Below are positions 1 to 12,373 of a stretch of 64,000 nt of DNA, in pieces. Made by a program: the position numbers and the translations under genes. Below the pieces are notes generated by a model. That model was not told where the DNA came from, did not search any database, and was given only the letters and a program-made list of their open reading frames with translations. Numbering within the stretch: position 1 is the first letter of the stretch; each line of letters begins with the position of its first letter. This stretch comes from Carallia brachiata (lineage: Eukaryota > Streptophyta > Magnoliopsida > Malpighiales > Rhizophoraceae). The stretch spans positions 1,620,689-1,684,688 of the forward strand of contig JADCRB010000065.1 of the NCBI GenBank assembly GCA_021464245.1, written 5' to 3'.

Positions 1-3000
1 GAATTATCTGCATCAGTGAGATTCCTAAAGTGCCAAAAAGAAAAAAATATTTTTTAAACTAGCTTATTCCACTAACAGAGCGATTATTGATACTCCTAAT
101 CAAACAAGATCGAACCAACCGAAAAGGCCATTCATTATTAATTTGTGTATAATTAGCGGCCAATTATGAAGCTTTTCTTAAAGAAGTCTTTATGAGAAGC
201 CAAAATCGTAAACTTGTCCAACTACCAATACAGGTCATGGGCAGGTCGGATCATATTTAATTATGATATGAGTTAATTACGAAACAACTTGGTGAGCAGT
301 ATTTGTTGTGTTACAAATTGGACAAAAATAAAACACGTAGGAATATTGCACAACCTAGTAGATTTTAACACAAAGTACAATCAGATTTAACATTTGTTTT
401 TGTCCAAAAAATGAAAAATAAGGTGACCAATTACAATCTTTTCTAAAGAGGATTGTGCATTTACACTACTCAATAGGCTGTCATAGGCTAAATCCATAGA
501 GGAACAAAATTCTATGGTATTCAACTACAGTTGTCAACTGTTCATACGACTGTACATGCTTAGTATGTATTTTTAGTAATAGTGAACGTAGAGGCAAAAA
601 CTTGAACCCACAACCTTTCACAGAACTATCTTTCGATCATTAGACCACAACTAATTTAATACTTGAAAAACCTTACTGAGATGCAACATTGATGGCTCGA
701 ATTACTCCAACTCGTTATTATGCCCAATATTATTTCTTTAATAAGTATTATTGTATCTGAATAGATGAAAAGCTGTATCATTGGCACTAAAAATGATACA
801 ATAATACTTGAAAAAATTAGGCAGACGGGAAGTTGCTAGCGATGTAGAGCCGCTATATGACATGGATTCTATTTAGATTTTGGAGACATCACGTGTGACT
901 ATTAAATAAAAATTTTGTCGGCGGGAGATTAACTGCCAAATAACGTTGTTTAATTTAAGTAACAATGGTAGTTTGACTGAAAAATCTTGGCGGGGTCGTC
1001 GTTGTCATTTACAGTTCGCCGTTGGTCTAGCCCTCACTTGTTTTTTTGGGATAAATAAATTCAATTTTATAAAAAAGATATCAGCTTGAAAAGAGTTACA
1101 AGTTGAATACAGTAAAAAAAAAAAAAATTGACACAAAAACTAGAATCAGCCGATGAGATTTGCTTACTTAAAAATTTCGATAAACGGTCCTGTTCATATA
1201 CTTAAATCTTGTAGATTAGTCAGAACTTGCAATCATTACTGCGAATGAGAGGGCTAATGGGGGACATTGATTATACTGGCTCCATAGAACGGTATGCTTC
1301 AAGGAAACGTGCTAAAGATACTCTCCCAGTTCCACTGCAATGTATCGTGAAGGTCTCTCTCATGTTTTTAGTACAACTGTATTGAATTTCTTGATCTTAC
1401 GAATTATAATGACTCTGCTTTCCTATAACCAAAAAAATAATAATGAGAAAAAAGTACCTATTATGTTTCATAAAAGTAAGTGTGAATTGCGATAGTAAGA
1501 GCCGCTTGACTTTTTCAATATTTGGCTAGAAAAAATTAATCCTTTCACATAAGCAATTGCCAGTTTTGAAATAATAGTCATTACTTCTGAAGAAAAAGAA
1601 AGGAGGGAAGGAAAATAATGTTTTGGAAACATTAAGCAGTGAATTTTACACGTTATGGTTTGTAACGACAAGTTGGTCTCTAATCCCATTTCTGGGTGGC
1701 TTTGAATGTTTTTTCTTTTAATATTTTCAGTTCGTACTTTCCAATATATACATGCCCTCTACTTATCTATTCAAGCAATGCTACATTATTATTCAGTATC
1801 TTTGAGAAGGCTCATGGAATTGGACCTGATTTTCAAATAAAAAACAACAAAAAAAAGATTTATTGGCACCAATTCTAAATGTGACCATATCGACCTGAAG
1901 TGGCAGAGATGCCTAATTTGTGGACTCTTTATCTGTCATGATTGTGCACAAAAGCTTTAATTTGGACGACTTACTTTCTAAGAAATTTAATTTCAATTAG
2001 ATACGGGTGCTAGGCTCTTGAGCAAGTAAAAGAGGCCAAAATTATGCCGCAGTTTAAAAGTTGATTATCGACTAGACATTATAAAACTCTAAATTGAGCA
2101 GATGATCACACAAGACTTGAGGGAATTGAGGGATTCCATTAAAGTTCCTAATTAATTAAGTTCAATTTATGCTTCCAAATGGATCCCTCCAACGAGAAGC
2201 ATGAATTGGTGATTGGGTTTACGGCTAGTCTTGTTTAGTTGTTTAGAGACGGGCACACGGTTAATGCTGAGATTCGTAAATTATTGCTGCCGTTTGATTT
2301 GGGATTTATATTCCTGTTTTGGCCTAATCTGCTACATAAAATTCTCATATCAGAAAGCAGGCACCAGCCCTTTTGATTTGGGAGTGTGTTCTCCAACTAC
2401 TAAGCAGAGGTTCCAATTCCAATCTCTGAAGTGCTCCCCTAGCCACCCCCAATTGCCGTTAGTGGGCTACCCTAGCCATCTACAGTAGGCAGCCAAAAAA
2501 TAAGCAAATGTCGTACCATTTTCTGTATATAAAAAAAAAAGGTTTACTTAATATATAAAGTATTTTCTAATTTAGTATGAAGATAAGAAATGGTAGGTAT
2601 ATATGTATATAATCTTTCCCTTATATTTCTATAAAAGATATTTCTACACCTCAAACTTATAACCTTAAAATTACCAAAAAAAAAAAAACAAGTCAACCGT
2701 TGTATCAAGACTCACCCTCAGCAAATTAACGAAATGTCCTCGAGCTCAATAAGGTGAATTTGTAATCGAGTAGTGAGGGCATAAAAGTGATTAGTTACAT
2801 GCAAGGCCATTGATTTGATACTCTCTCAAGGCAGTTGGTGGGGTGACAGGTGCATTCTAGAGATGCACAATTTTGAAAGCGATTGAATTTCTTTGTTAAA
2901 CTGATGAAGTTTTCTCTTTTAATGAATTTAGTTTGTGAGATGGTCAACTATGTAGTTTAAAAATGTAATTTTTTGTAACAAATTTGCATAGTATCACACC

Positions 3001-3845
3001 CACTTTTACATTTCATTAACCGAAAAAAAAAAGTGTTTAGTTATTTCGAAAGTGATAAAAATGTAGTGGAATATAATGGGTTAAATTTTCGTAACATATC
3101 CTTACCGCAAATGCTTTTTTGTCTGTGGATCGCATGTAATAGCCTTGATAATTTAGTGCAATAACAATTGGCTATTTTCACTTTGTTCAGATGATCGTAC
3201 TTCAGTCCTAGTACAAGAATAAATTCCTAAAAGTTGTATACATATCTATCTACGAATATATTAATCAAATAAAAAACTGAGTGGATCAAAGGTGCCATGG
3301 TGACATTACATAGGCTAGGCATGAATAATAACGGGTGCAGGCAAGGCACGAACGGCCATTGTTGAAGTGAATCATGCCACACACCAATGATGTGACGATG
3401 CAAAATATTCTCTTAGTCAGCAGATTGCATCACATGGAGGTTCTTCAATTAAGAACGTCCACATGAAACTCCCGGAGAAGCACAATATTTGGTATTGCAA
3501 AGCTCTGGAGAAGCAGAAACACCCGGAGGAATGTCATGGGAAAAATTAAAAGGCTAGGCATTTTTTTGTCTGCCGCTTGATATTACAGTTTGCTCTTTTT
3601 TCTATTTTTTTGTCCTAGTCGCACTTGATACCTCACTCAAATTTTTGTTTTTTGTCTAGTCGGAAAAGAGAAGGAAGTATTTCTTATTATTAAAGTTTAG
3701 AATTTAAAACTTCAAACTTTATTTTCAACTTTAAATACAGTGACCATTAATTTATTTCTAGTCGTTTTCACTCAATCTTTATAGGGCTACTTGTGCACAA
3801 GATAGACTAAATGCAAAGTTCCTTCCAGCCCTCGACTGTAAAATT
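1..3845. other. Intergenic, no gene recognised
   Basis: AT-rich sequence with scattered A/T homopolymers and only short open frames that resemble no family I know. A frame at 2213-2488 has no recognisable domain and no splice context. I see no RNA gene here. Confidence 0.6.
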
Positions 3846-3883
3846 TGTACTTTTTTTTTTTCCGGATCTGTTCTGTACTTTTT
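3846..3883 (-). mobile_element. Micro-insertion with poly(A) and 10-bp target duplication
   Basis: TGTACTTTTT occurs at 3846-3855 and again at 3874-3883. Between them lie 18 bp that on the minus strand read GAACAGATCCGGAAAAAA. Duplicated target plus a terminal A run is the mark of target-primed reverse transcription. The A run merges with the T-rich end of the target, so the boundary is fuzzy. Confidence 0.5.
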
Positions 3884-6130
3884 GTCTAAGTGGTCATGGA
3901 AGTTGATTCCCGTTTCCCACCAGACCAACATATTTTGGAGCCGTCTGCATGAATAGTTTTCAAATAACTCTATCGAACATGTGAAAAAGAAAGAAAAAAA
4001 TTTAATAAAAGTTAAACTTTTTACCTGTTGATTAAGAGATATTTTTCTCAATTAATTAAACAAATACTCAACCTCGAACATGTGGGCTCAGCTTAATCCA
4101 TTATAGACTCGGTAAGCGTTTGGACTAGTCTTTGATATTTTATGTCTCTATCAAGTCCGACCCACCTGGATGTGAATATTTAATAGAATTATATACAGTA
4201 TGAATCAGCAGATCACACAAAAGGGTAGGGAGGCATATCGAACCCAATCCTTATTGCACAATTTGGGCTTTGGTAGCATGTAATATTTTCTCTTCTTTGG
4301 TTCCTTGGTAGGCCCATAGGTGAGAGGGACCTGGCGGCCCACTAATAGTTCTGGGTGAAAGAACTAACCCGAAGCATGATCAATTTCATCTTCTAAATTC
4401 TATCCAGACCTGCCGATTCTTTCCAAACTAAAGGGCCACAACAAAAGCCAGGTCCACGACATTGATGAATACCTCCTTTTGGATGAAGGGATTACAAAAA
4501 TGCTTGGTCGTTTACGGTTGGTGAAACAGGTGTTCTTAAATGGTTCGGCCCATATGGACCCTTTGAGAGAGGGGTGCAGCGGCCCACTCCTCGTCTCACA
4601 GGGTCCATTTGCCAATATTTTTCACTGGTGAGAGAGTTGGCATTCATCTATATTAGGATAAAAAAATATTAACACAAGACCAATATATATATATTAACAA
4701 TAAGAACAGGACTTGCCCAAGTAGTCAGAGGCAGTGTGCCTCTTGTGTACGTGTGGAGGTTTGAATTTTCAACAGATTCTCATCATCTCTTTCAATGTGG
4801 TTGAGACCGCTCGTACTAGGATCAAAAAAATTATATATTATACCAACACGTAAAACAGGAGTGTTATCATGACAAACAGGAGTGTTATGCTGAGTGAATT
4901 GTTTTTCAACAACAAAACGGAAGGTTAGATCATAAAATTCATAGTCATGCATAACCTAAATGGTGCTTAATTAAAGCCCTAAACTTCATTTTACAGATCT
5001 AACTTCTATAAGTAGTTAAAAAATGCATCGGTTTTTAAAAGATTGTCAGCTTCCCCTCCCACCCCCCAACCCCCCCAAGTTGAAAAAAAAGGGGGTTGCC
5101 GTGAGGAAGTGAGAAAAGGTCTGAATGTTTCCTTGTAGAGAATCATTCCAATTGTTTGCTACAAATTTTGTAAACTCTCTGAATACTAGATTCAGGCCCA
5201 CCAATCATCTTCCAATCCCAATCCTCTGCGTATTATACTATGCTCAACTTGCATTCCAGTGAATACTGTATGTTCTGCCACTCCTATGCTGCTTGGGAAG
5301 TCTTTTATTTTATTTTATTTTTGGGATCCATTACATGGCCAAACAATTTTTCCCTATTATGTCCACATGCATTTTTTTTTTGTGCAATCACAAATATTTT
5401 TTGTGCAACCACATAGAAAAAATGTGCAACGAAAAAATAATAATATTTTTTGAATTACTTTTTATCGATTTGGTTGCACAAAATACGTTCTTGGTTGTAC
5501 AAAAAAAAATTCGCGTGGAGACAGTAGGGAAAAATTATCAGGCCATAAACTTTTTTCCTTTATTTTTTTGGGTTTCTGTATGTCTATTTGCGAATGAATA
5601 ATATTTTTAACTTGCGAAACAACTTGTAATTCATTTGTTGGGCCATGTCATGCATAACTTCCGACCAGATTACAAGTTTCTTATAGATAATAAACAGGTC
5701 CTTTTATAGAATTTGTATCCGAGATTTACATGCACTATCAACCTTTCATCTCCTAAATTATATGTTAGAATTTAATATATGATATATTTTCTAAATATTT
5801 CCCAACAACTTAAACTTTTGGTTCCAACGTTTCTTTAAAACTGTATATGTTGGGAGATGGAAAATAGTTCTGACTCCTTCCTTACCTTTGCTAGCATTAA
5901 TTTATGAATTTAACAAAAATAGCCCTTCAAAAATCGACACACAGGAAATTGCAAGAGGTGGAGCACCTATGTTTGAAGTCGAGCAACATGGATGTTGCTC
6001 CTCTCTGTAGCCAAATTTATCACACCAATATCCTAAGAGTGTGAGTCGGTTGAACGGATTGGGGGAAGCATGGAGGTTTGGATTGTGAAAGTTCTTTGGT
6101 GTTGTATTTGGTCCAACACTGCCGTTGTAC
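3884..6130. other. Intergenic, no gene recognised
   Basis: No convincing gene. A 15-bp direct repeat AAACAGGAGTGTTAT (4853-4867 and 4874-4888) is separated by 6 bp; it resembles a target duplication but has no poly(A). A minus-strand frame around 5902-6144 contains a Cys/His cluster faintly like a LINE zinc knuckle, too degraded to call. Confidence 0.5.
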
Positions 6131-6224
6131 CCACTGGCCAACATAATGGAGTCTCAGTATCCCCTTCTTTGTCTCCATGTCCAGCGCCACTGGCCAATAT
6201 AATGCAGTCTCAGCATCTCCTTCT
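6131..6224. repeat. Imperfect 38-bp tandem repeat
   Basis: CCACTGGCCAACATAATGG begins a unit at 6131-6168. A diverged copy beginning CCACTGGCCAATATAATGC lies at 6187-6224, a 56-bp period. No function is apparent. Confidence 0.75.
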
Positions 6225-6548
6225 GTCATGAAAAGAGAAGAATGAAAAATACAAAGAGATGTGTGGTTTGGTCTTGAAAACCTATGTCCACGATCTAAAG
6301 ACTAAGAAGGATTACATTTTTCTTAATAAATGGTGTGTTTCATATAATACAAGAACTCTAATTTATAGAGTGGAAATTATCTTACATATAAGCAATTATA
6401 TTACAATAATACTAAAATTATAGATTAATATTAATGAATTACTAGAATTATAATTTGATTACAACTAAATATACAAATCTCGATGATTGATTTTTAGTAT
6501 CTTGAGTTGATCACATTCAGATCTCTATAATTACATAATTTTCAACAC

Positions 6549-6591
6549 TCTCCCTTAAGATTTTTTTTTTTTGACATATCTCCCTTAAGAT
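6549..6591 (-). mobile_element. 17-bp poly(A) micro-insertion in the LTR element's polypurine tract
   Basis: TCTCCCTTAAGAT at 6549-6561 is repeated exactly at 6579-6591. The 17 bp between (6562-6578) read TATGTCAAAAAAAAAAA on the minus strand. The target is the polypurine-tract region of the surrounding element, so the insertion is younger than that element. Confidence 0.75.
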
Positions 6592-7087
6592 AAATAAGGA
6601 TATAAAAGTAATGTCATCTTGAGTAAACATAAAAAAAGCCAACAAATATTTGTAGTATTTTAATCTTGCATGGACATGCAAATGTAGTCCATATGATTTT
6701 TAGTCACAGAACTAAAAAGTTAAAAAGATATATAAAAAAAGACCAAATTAAAAAAAAAAATACAAGGGCATAAAAAAAAAAAAGGTTTGGCATGGTGATT
6801 ATAATGATCCATCGGTAAGTGAGAGTCTCAGAGTATAAACAACGGATTATAAAGCTTTGATACTATATTAAAATAAAGAATAAACTATGTGGGGAGATAA
6901 AAAAGAAAAGAACACAACAAGATGTGTGATTCAATTATGAAGACCTACGTCCATGGGTCAAAGACTTAGAAATGTTACATCTTTCTCAATAAATGGTGTA
7001 TCTCATATAGTACAGGAATTTCAATATATATAGTAGAGATTATTTTACATATAAGACAATTATAATGCAATAATATTAAGATTATAA

Positions 7088-7793
7088 GCTAAGATTAATT
7101 TTTTTTGACTGAAACAGAATTGTTGTAGTAATACACAGTAAATTTGTACATAGAGCCGATGCACGAGTGTCAGAAATACTTGCTTAAAGGAGGAAAACAA
7201 ATCGACACCAATAGCCTACGTATTATGTGGTCAAACTAACCACAACCAAACTAAGTATAAAACTCGAGATAACCTACCAGACAGTAATTAAACCAATCTG
7301 AAGTGTTAGCTAAGCCTAATCCCAGCAGAGAAAGCTGCATGTAGCAGCACTTACAACACCACGGTGGACTAATGACACGAATCATACTGGTACAACGATG
7401 CCAACAACCAAGGAAGCTTCTAAGACGAGAACGTTAGGAATCAGTATTGCAGTTTAGGCGGCAAAGGACATGACAGCTGGCACTGCCGCTGAAAACGGCG
7501 AACAGGGTCAAAAAGCACAGGGAAACGCAGATCTGGAAATAAAAATGCCTTGGATGCCGTTATTTAGGCCCGCACGATCGAAAAAGAACCAAAAGGCCCC
7601 AAAATTACCATTTGGGGGTCTGCTACAGGAGGAAAATGGAGGGGGGTAGCGCGAACAGACAGAGACAGGAGTGGAAGCTCGAGGTCGGGTTTAATGGTTG
7701 GCTGGCAGAGGTGATTGGATCGCCGCCTGCCAGCAGAAAGCTGGATTTTGAGAGAGAGCCGAAAGAGTGTGAGAGGGTACGCTGATATTAATT
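7088..7793 (-). mobile_element. 680-bp retroinsertion with poly(A), inside an LTR copy
   Basis: A 680-bp block (7101-7780), more GC-rich than its surroundings, interrupts the second LTR copy. On the minus strand it begins GTACCCTCTCACAC and ends CTGTTTCAGTCA followed by an A run. It is flanked by GCTAAGATTAATT (7088-7100) and GCTGATATTAATT (7781-7793), an 11/13 match read as an aged target duplication. The uninterrupted LTR copy at about 6230-6548 confirms the empty-site structure. There is no long open frame, so it is either a 5'-truncated LINE 3' region or a non-autonomous retroelement. Confidence 0.65.
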
Positions 7794-7885
7794 GATTACT
7801 ACAATCATAACTTAATTACAAATAAATATACAAATCTTTATGACTCGATCACATTCAGAACTCTATAATTGCATCATTCTCCAAT

Positions 7886-10800
7886 AAAAATAAATAATAC
7901 CAACACTGCCTCGGTACTAAATTTTTTATTTGATAAAAATAAATGGCACTGATAATATTTGTGTCTCGACTAAGCCATCTCCCCTATTCATTCAGAGATA
8001 GGTCATCTACTTTGAAACTAGGGAGTTAGAGGAACTAACTATATGAAATTTAGCAAAATGGAAATCGAGATGTACTCATTGGAAGAGCTTAAGAAACCAA
8101 CTTATATTTTCATGTATTTCTTCTTTTTTTTTTTCAAGTTAGTATAAGGTTTGAATACCTGATCTCCACTCCACCATAGACTTTTACTTCTCCTTCCAGG
8201 CTTGTTGAAACCAAATTTATTAAAAGGATAATTTTTTTGATTGACTTTTCAGATAGCCCGAATTCAGGATTTATAGAAATGTTTTCAAATGTGAGATCTT
8301 CCCGAAAGAAATGCACTAAGGATTAATGGTATCGAGTTCGACTCTTAATCAGAATTAGTTAATTGAAAAAAAAAAAAAGTAACGCGTAACAAATGAAATC
8401 AAAGACAAGTGAGTGGCTTCAATCACTCCTAGAGACTTGGCATGATTTCATTTTAGTACAAAATTCATATGGGTCGATGGAATCGTTTCAGAAGTAATTC
8501 AGATGTTATTACGTTTTAATACCAACTTCTTGTCTTCATTTGATAAACTAACATTTGATCTCACCTCCCCGTAGCACATAGAAGAAAGAGAAGATGCTGC
8601 TTTCTAAGTACCTACCTACACGTGCAATGGCCATTTCAACTCTAGCTTTCAAGGGTCAACTTCCTCCATTTTTAACTTCTTCAACAGCCAAAATTACAGG
8701 CTTCCCAATCTAGATAGTATACTAGGTTCACTAGCTAGCCTTAGGTAACTAAGATTTTACTAGCAATTAAGTACTAGATATATAAGGCAAGATAATATCT
8801 TTTAGAAGATAACATATTTCTAAACAATGGCATGGGGTAATGCGCACACTATATTCCAGGAGATAATAAGGTTTGATATATGAGCTTAGAAAATAAGTTT
8901 TTCTTGGTATGTGACATGTAAGTCTAATATAAGTTTTCTTTAGTGTATGTGGATTGTGAAAAATTGGAAAAAAAAAAAAAAAAGAAAGTTGTGAGAAAAA
9001 AAATTGAAAGAAAAAAATTATTTAGATAAATGAGAAATATGGGGGGAAAGGCAATGATGAGAAAGAAAATATGAAAGAAAATTGTGAGAGAAAAAGTTAT
9101 GAAAAAGTAAATTATTTGGATATATAAGAGTGAGAAAGAAAATGATAAGAAAAAAAATAATATGGTAATGATTATCTTTTTTTTTTATTTTCATTTGTTT
9201 TTTTTTTTGGGAAACAAAATACAGTATGCTTACAGTTTTTCTTGACTTTAAATTGAGGTAACTTTTCTTCACGTAAATTCTTAATCATCGGAAAAAGAAA
9301 ATAAGTCCGAAAGCAATGAACTAAGCATATGCACACATTAATTATTTTTTACCATGCATGTGAATGTGACTGGTCAAATTTACTGTTACCTCTAAACATA
9401 TAGACGCGTGACTTTTGACGGTACTGAAGTATTCCCTTGGAAATTAACATCCCTTTTACCGAAACAAATCTTAATCTAATTAATTGATCAATATTGAATG
9501 AAAAAGTTGCAAACTTTATCTTTTTGGATACTTCGAAACGCACTTCAATCTAGTCTAAAGCAAGTCACTAATGTTCAAATTAGTGAAATCAAAACTTTTA
9601 TACTTGCATGTTTATGTAAGTGAACCAATAGAATTAATGTGATAAGGAAACATACTTACAAAGAATAGGAATGGCCTTATTTTTAACATTATCTAAGATG
9701 TCAAGAGTTCCAAGTTTGTTGAAGTGCTCTAAAAATGTTCACCCTTTTTAAAATTTGGACTTGCACATTGGGTACATTGGATGTACAGAAATGTTACATC
9801 ATAAGCTACGATAGTAGAATTGGCCTATCTGCACATATGGACTTTGCCTGGTCTATGAATACAGCTAAATCGTATATAATCTTTACTAAAGAAACCACAA
9901 AGCAAACTTGGTCGGCGTAAGCCTGTTGAATTTGACGGTTAACTCAGATCTCCAAGGTCTCCTCCACCGACTTCGATAGAGAATGGGGGAGGGGGATCTT
10001 GCAATATTAAATATCTTAGCATTGGAATATTAAACAATTAATTAGGACAAGGAAAAAATATATACATAAATGATAGTAATATATATAGCATGATTGATAT
10101 AGTATAAGCAAAACAGTACATGGCATATGGTAATGAGTAACACTAGGTAATTTCATATATAAGTAGTAATAAATAACTACACAGTCTTATTTAACTATAT
10201 CTGATAATTTTTCTATTTTTTATTTTTTCATAAATTCAATCATCTAACAATTTAAATTACTTTGTAATTACTCTGAAATTATATAAGTAAGGTCATCAAA
10301 TTTTTTCGCATGGTAATAATAAGCTCAAAAATCTATATTGGGTCTCAAAAGCTCTGCTTCTATACAACCTCATATTGCAGTTGCACAGAAGAAACCAGCA
10401 CACAGGATTGGCGAGGATTAGATAAAATACAGACAAGGGTTTCCTCTGACTGTGAAGCAGCACTATCCTCGCTGTCCATTTAATCAAAGGTCATGTGCCC
10501 CAAGATGCACGCTGACCACTCTCTCCATCTCTGAGTATTTTTCCAATCATTTAAATCTCAAATGATCATATGAAACTAATTATTGTGAGTTTCAGCATCA
10601 GTCAATCAGTAGTATCTGCTACCTATTTGAATTAGCTAGTTGGCCAACATGTAGTTATTGATTGATTGACAGTGAATTTTGCATGCACATTAATTAATTG
10701 TTCTTGGGATTTTAGCATAGGAGTTTCTCAACGTAGTCCACTTTTACTGGAGCGTATCAAAGTACCTTATCATAAATATACTTATGGTTTTCACCGGGGC

Positions 10801-12059
10801 TTTTATATAAATAAATAAATAATTTTTGTTTTTAACGTATCTGAAAATTAATATATAATATATACATAATATGTTGCACTATACAGATCTACAGATATAA
10901 AAAATGCAACCCTAAATTGGCTGCAATACATATGATATTTTTGGCGTTGCTGATACGAAAAATGATAGAGAATCTGATTCCACCTGAACAAATATGTACT
11001 CCCACGAGATATTCTATTTTCTTGCCTAGGATGCTAGTAAGCGAAGCCAGAGATTAACAGTTATAACAATAATTAGGAATTAAATATATATATATATACA
11101 TAATATTACACGAGACTTTGAATCAGCATAACATAAGGAAACTGAATTATTAGGCAATTAATATAAGAAATAGAGTTGATATAACTGGCTTGTGTATAAT
11201 TCAAATGCAAGATCTTTCACGTTGGATTCAATCGCTCGCAAACAATAATCAAGGGCAGCATACTTAATTTAAGAAGACAACCAATAATATCTCTTAGTTT
11301 TTAGTATTAAATATCTCGAATTCGAATTTCAATTACAAACAATTAATAAAAATAAAGTTATGACGTTGTTTGCATGCCTGAATATATGGTATTTGAAAAT
11401 GGCAAAGGGCTTCAATCAACGGAAATCTTTCAAACAGAGTTAATATCTATCAAAAAAAAAAAAAAGAAAAGACGATACACAATACAACATCAGAGCATCA
11501 AAAGAACGATTGATTTGGTCTTTTATCTCTTCTTTAATATTAATTTCAAAACTATATATTGTGCAAAGGTGCCTAGACGTACGTGAACACCAAAAAATGT
11601 TGGCAATGCATGTATATGCAATCCAAGATCTATATAAAACCGGGAATTAAGTCAACTAGGTGGAATGTATGACAATCACCAATAAGCTTCGGTTCAATTA
11701 ATTCAATGATACACAAGTCGTTCTAAGACTAAACTTAAGTTTTGGTTTCCAAATAGTCAATTGATTATAATAAACAAAATCATGAAATGGAGGTTTTAAG
11801 TTAAAGAGATTCGGATTTTATATACATTATTATAAGTCATAATCTAGTTTTCTGCATTTAATCAAAATGGGATACTTTATAGCGTAATTCAGGAATTTGA
11901 TGACCTCTAGTACTTGTGGAATTTCGGTGAAGTACAAAGTTTCAAATTATTATAGCATGAAATTTTGGGACCAAAAATCAGGAATTGGGGGGCTTTTTTT
12001 AACTTTAACTGCCAATGACCTCAACCTCCAAAGCCCAAATTGAAGACGAGTCCCACTAT
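7886..12059. other. Intergenic; no gene, one interrupted dispersed repeat
   Basis: No gene recognised. Segments at 8911-8943 and 9248-9273 match a continuous sequence at 13531-13607 (for example AAGTCTA.TATAAG, then TTTAAATTG..GTAACTT). The first copy is split by about 300 bp of A/T-rich sequence, so this is an interrupted member of a dispersed repeat. A (TA)n tract lies near 11083-11097. Confidence 0.45.
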
Positions 12060-12373
12060 ACTTATTCCTAAGTGGCCAAGAACTTCTTCGAAGGGATTGG
12101 AAGGTCCATGTGACCAAAATCTACAGGGAGGTTAATGGTGTGGCCGATTTTATGGCTAATGTCGTACATACGCTTACACGGAGACTTCATGATTTTTGGA
12201 AACCCCCCAAACCTCCATTATCGGTTGATGCACGATACTGTTGGAGTCCAATTACCCAGACTGATTCGATCCACTCATAATAATCAGTCTGGGTAGTTGG
12301 ATTCCAAATTTTGTTACTTTCGATATGTATAGGCTCCGGCCTTCCTTACTTACAAAAAAAAAAAAAAAAAAAA
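12060..12373 (+). mobile_element. LINE 3' end with RNase H-like tail and poly(A)
   Basis: An open frame at about 12062-12280 encodes a stretch typical of the RNase H-like domain at the end of plant LINE polyproteins. It reads ELLRRDWKVHVTKIYREVNG then VADFMAN, with the family's RDW, REVN and AD.MA positions. The frame stops at 12278-12280. A 3' untranslated tail with a strong hairpin follows, then a 20-nt A run (12354-12373). The rest of the LINE is missing (5' truncation). I could not find a convincing target duplication. Confidence 0.7.
12241..12307 (+). other. 26-bp hairpin at the LINE stop codon
   Basis: The arm 12241-12266 (TTGGAGTCCAATTACCCAGA onward) is the reverse complement of 12282-12307 except at two positions, both G-U wobbles in RNA. 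The loop is 15 nt (12267-12281) and contains the stop codon of the RNase H frame. A conserved 3' stem-loop is the template feature recognised by some LINE reverse transcriptases; that role here is inference. Confidence 0.7.

Larger units (their letters stand above)
6230..7885 (-). mobile_element. Small non-coding LTR retrotransposon (TRIM-like, copia-type signals)
   Basis: Two similar segments of about 320-330 bp lie at about 6230-6548 and about 6868-7882, the second interrupted by a 680-bp insertion. Both contain the same ordered landmarks, for example AATAAATGGTGT and CTTACATATAAG. On the minus strand the downstream copy starts TGTTGAAAATT directly after a polypurine stretch (AAGGGAGAG, 6550-6558). 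The upstream copy is followed by a degraded primer-binding site, ATAGTATCAAAGC (about 6852-6864), close to the plant initiator-Met consensus TGGTATCAGAGC. The internal region is only about 300 bp and codes for nothing, so the element would depend on proteins from elsewhere. Outer ends are approximate and I found no clear 5-bp target duplication. Confidence 0.6.

Noticed and set aside
4853..4888. 15-bp direct repeat with 6-bp spacer
   Set aside because: Not counted with the micro-insertions because there is no poly(A) between the copies.
5902..6144. Possible LINE zinc knuckle on the minus strand
   Set aside because: The Cys/His spacing does not fit the CCHC consensus and the flanks are uninformative.
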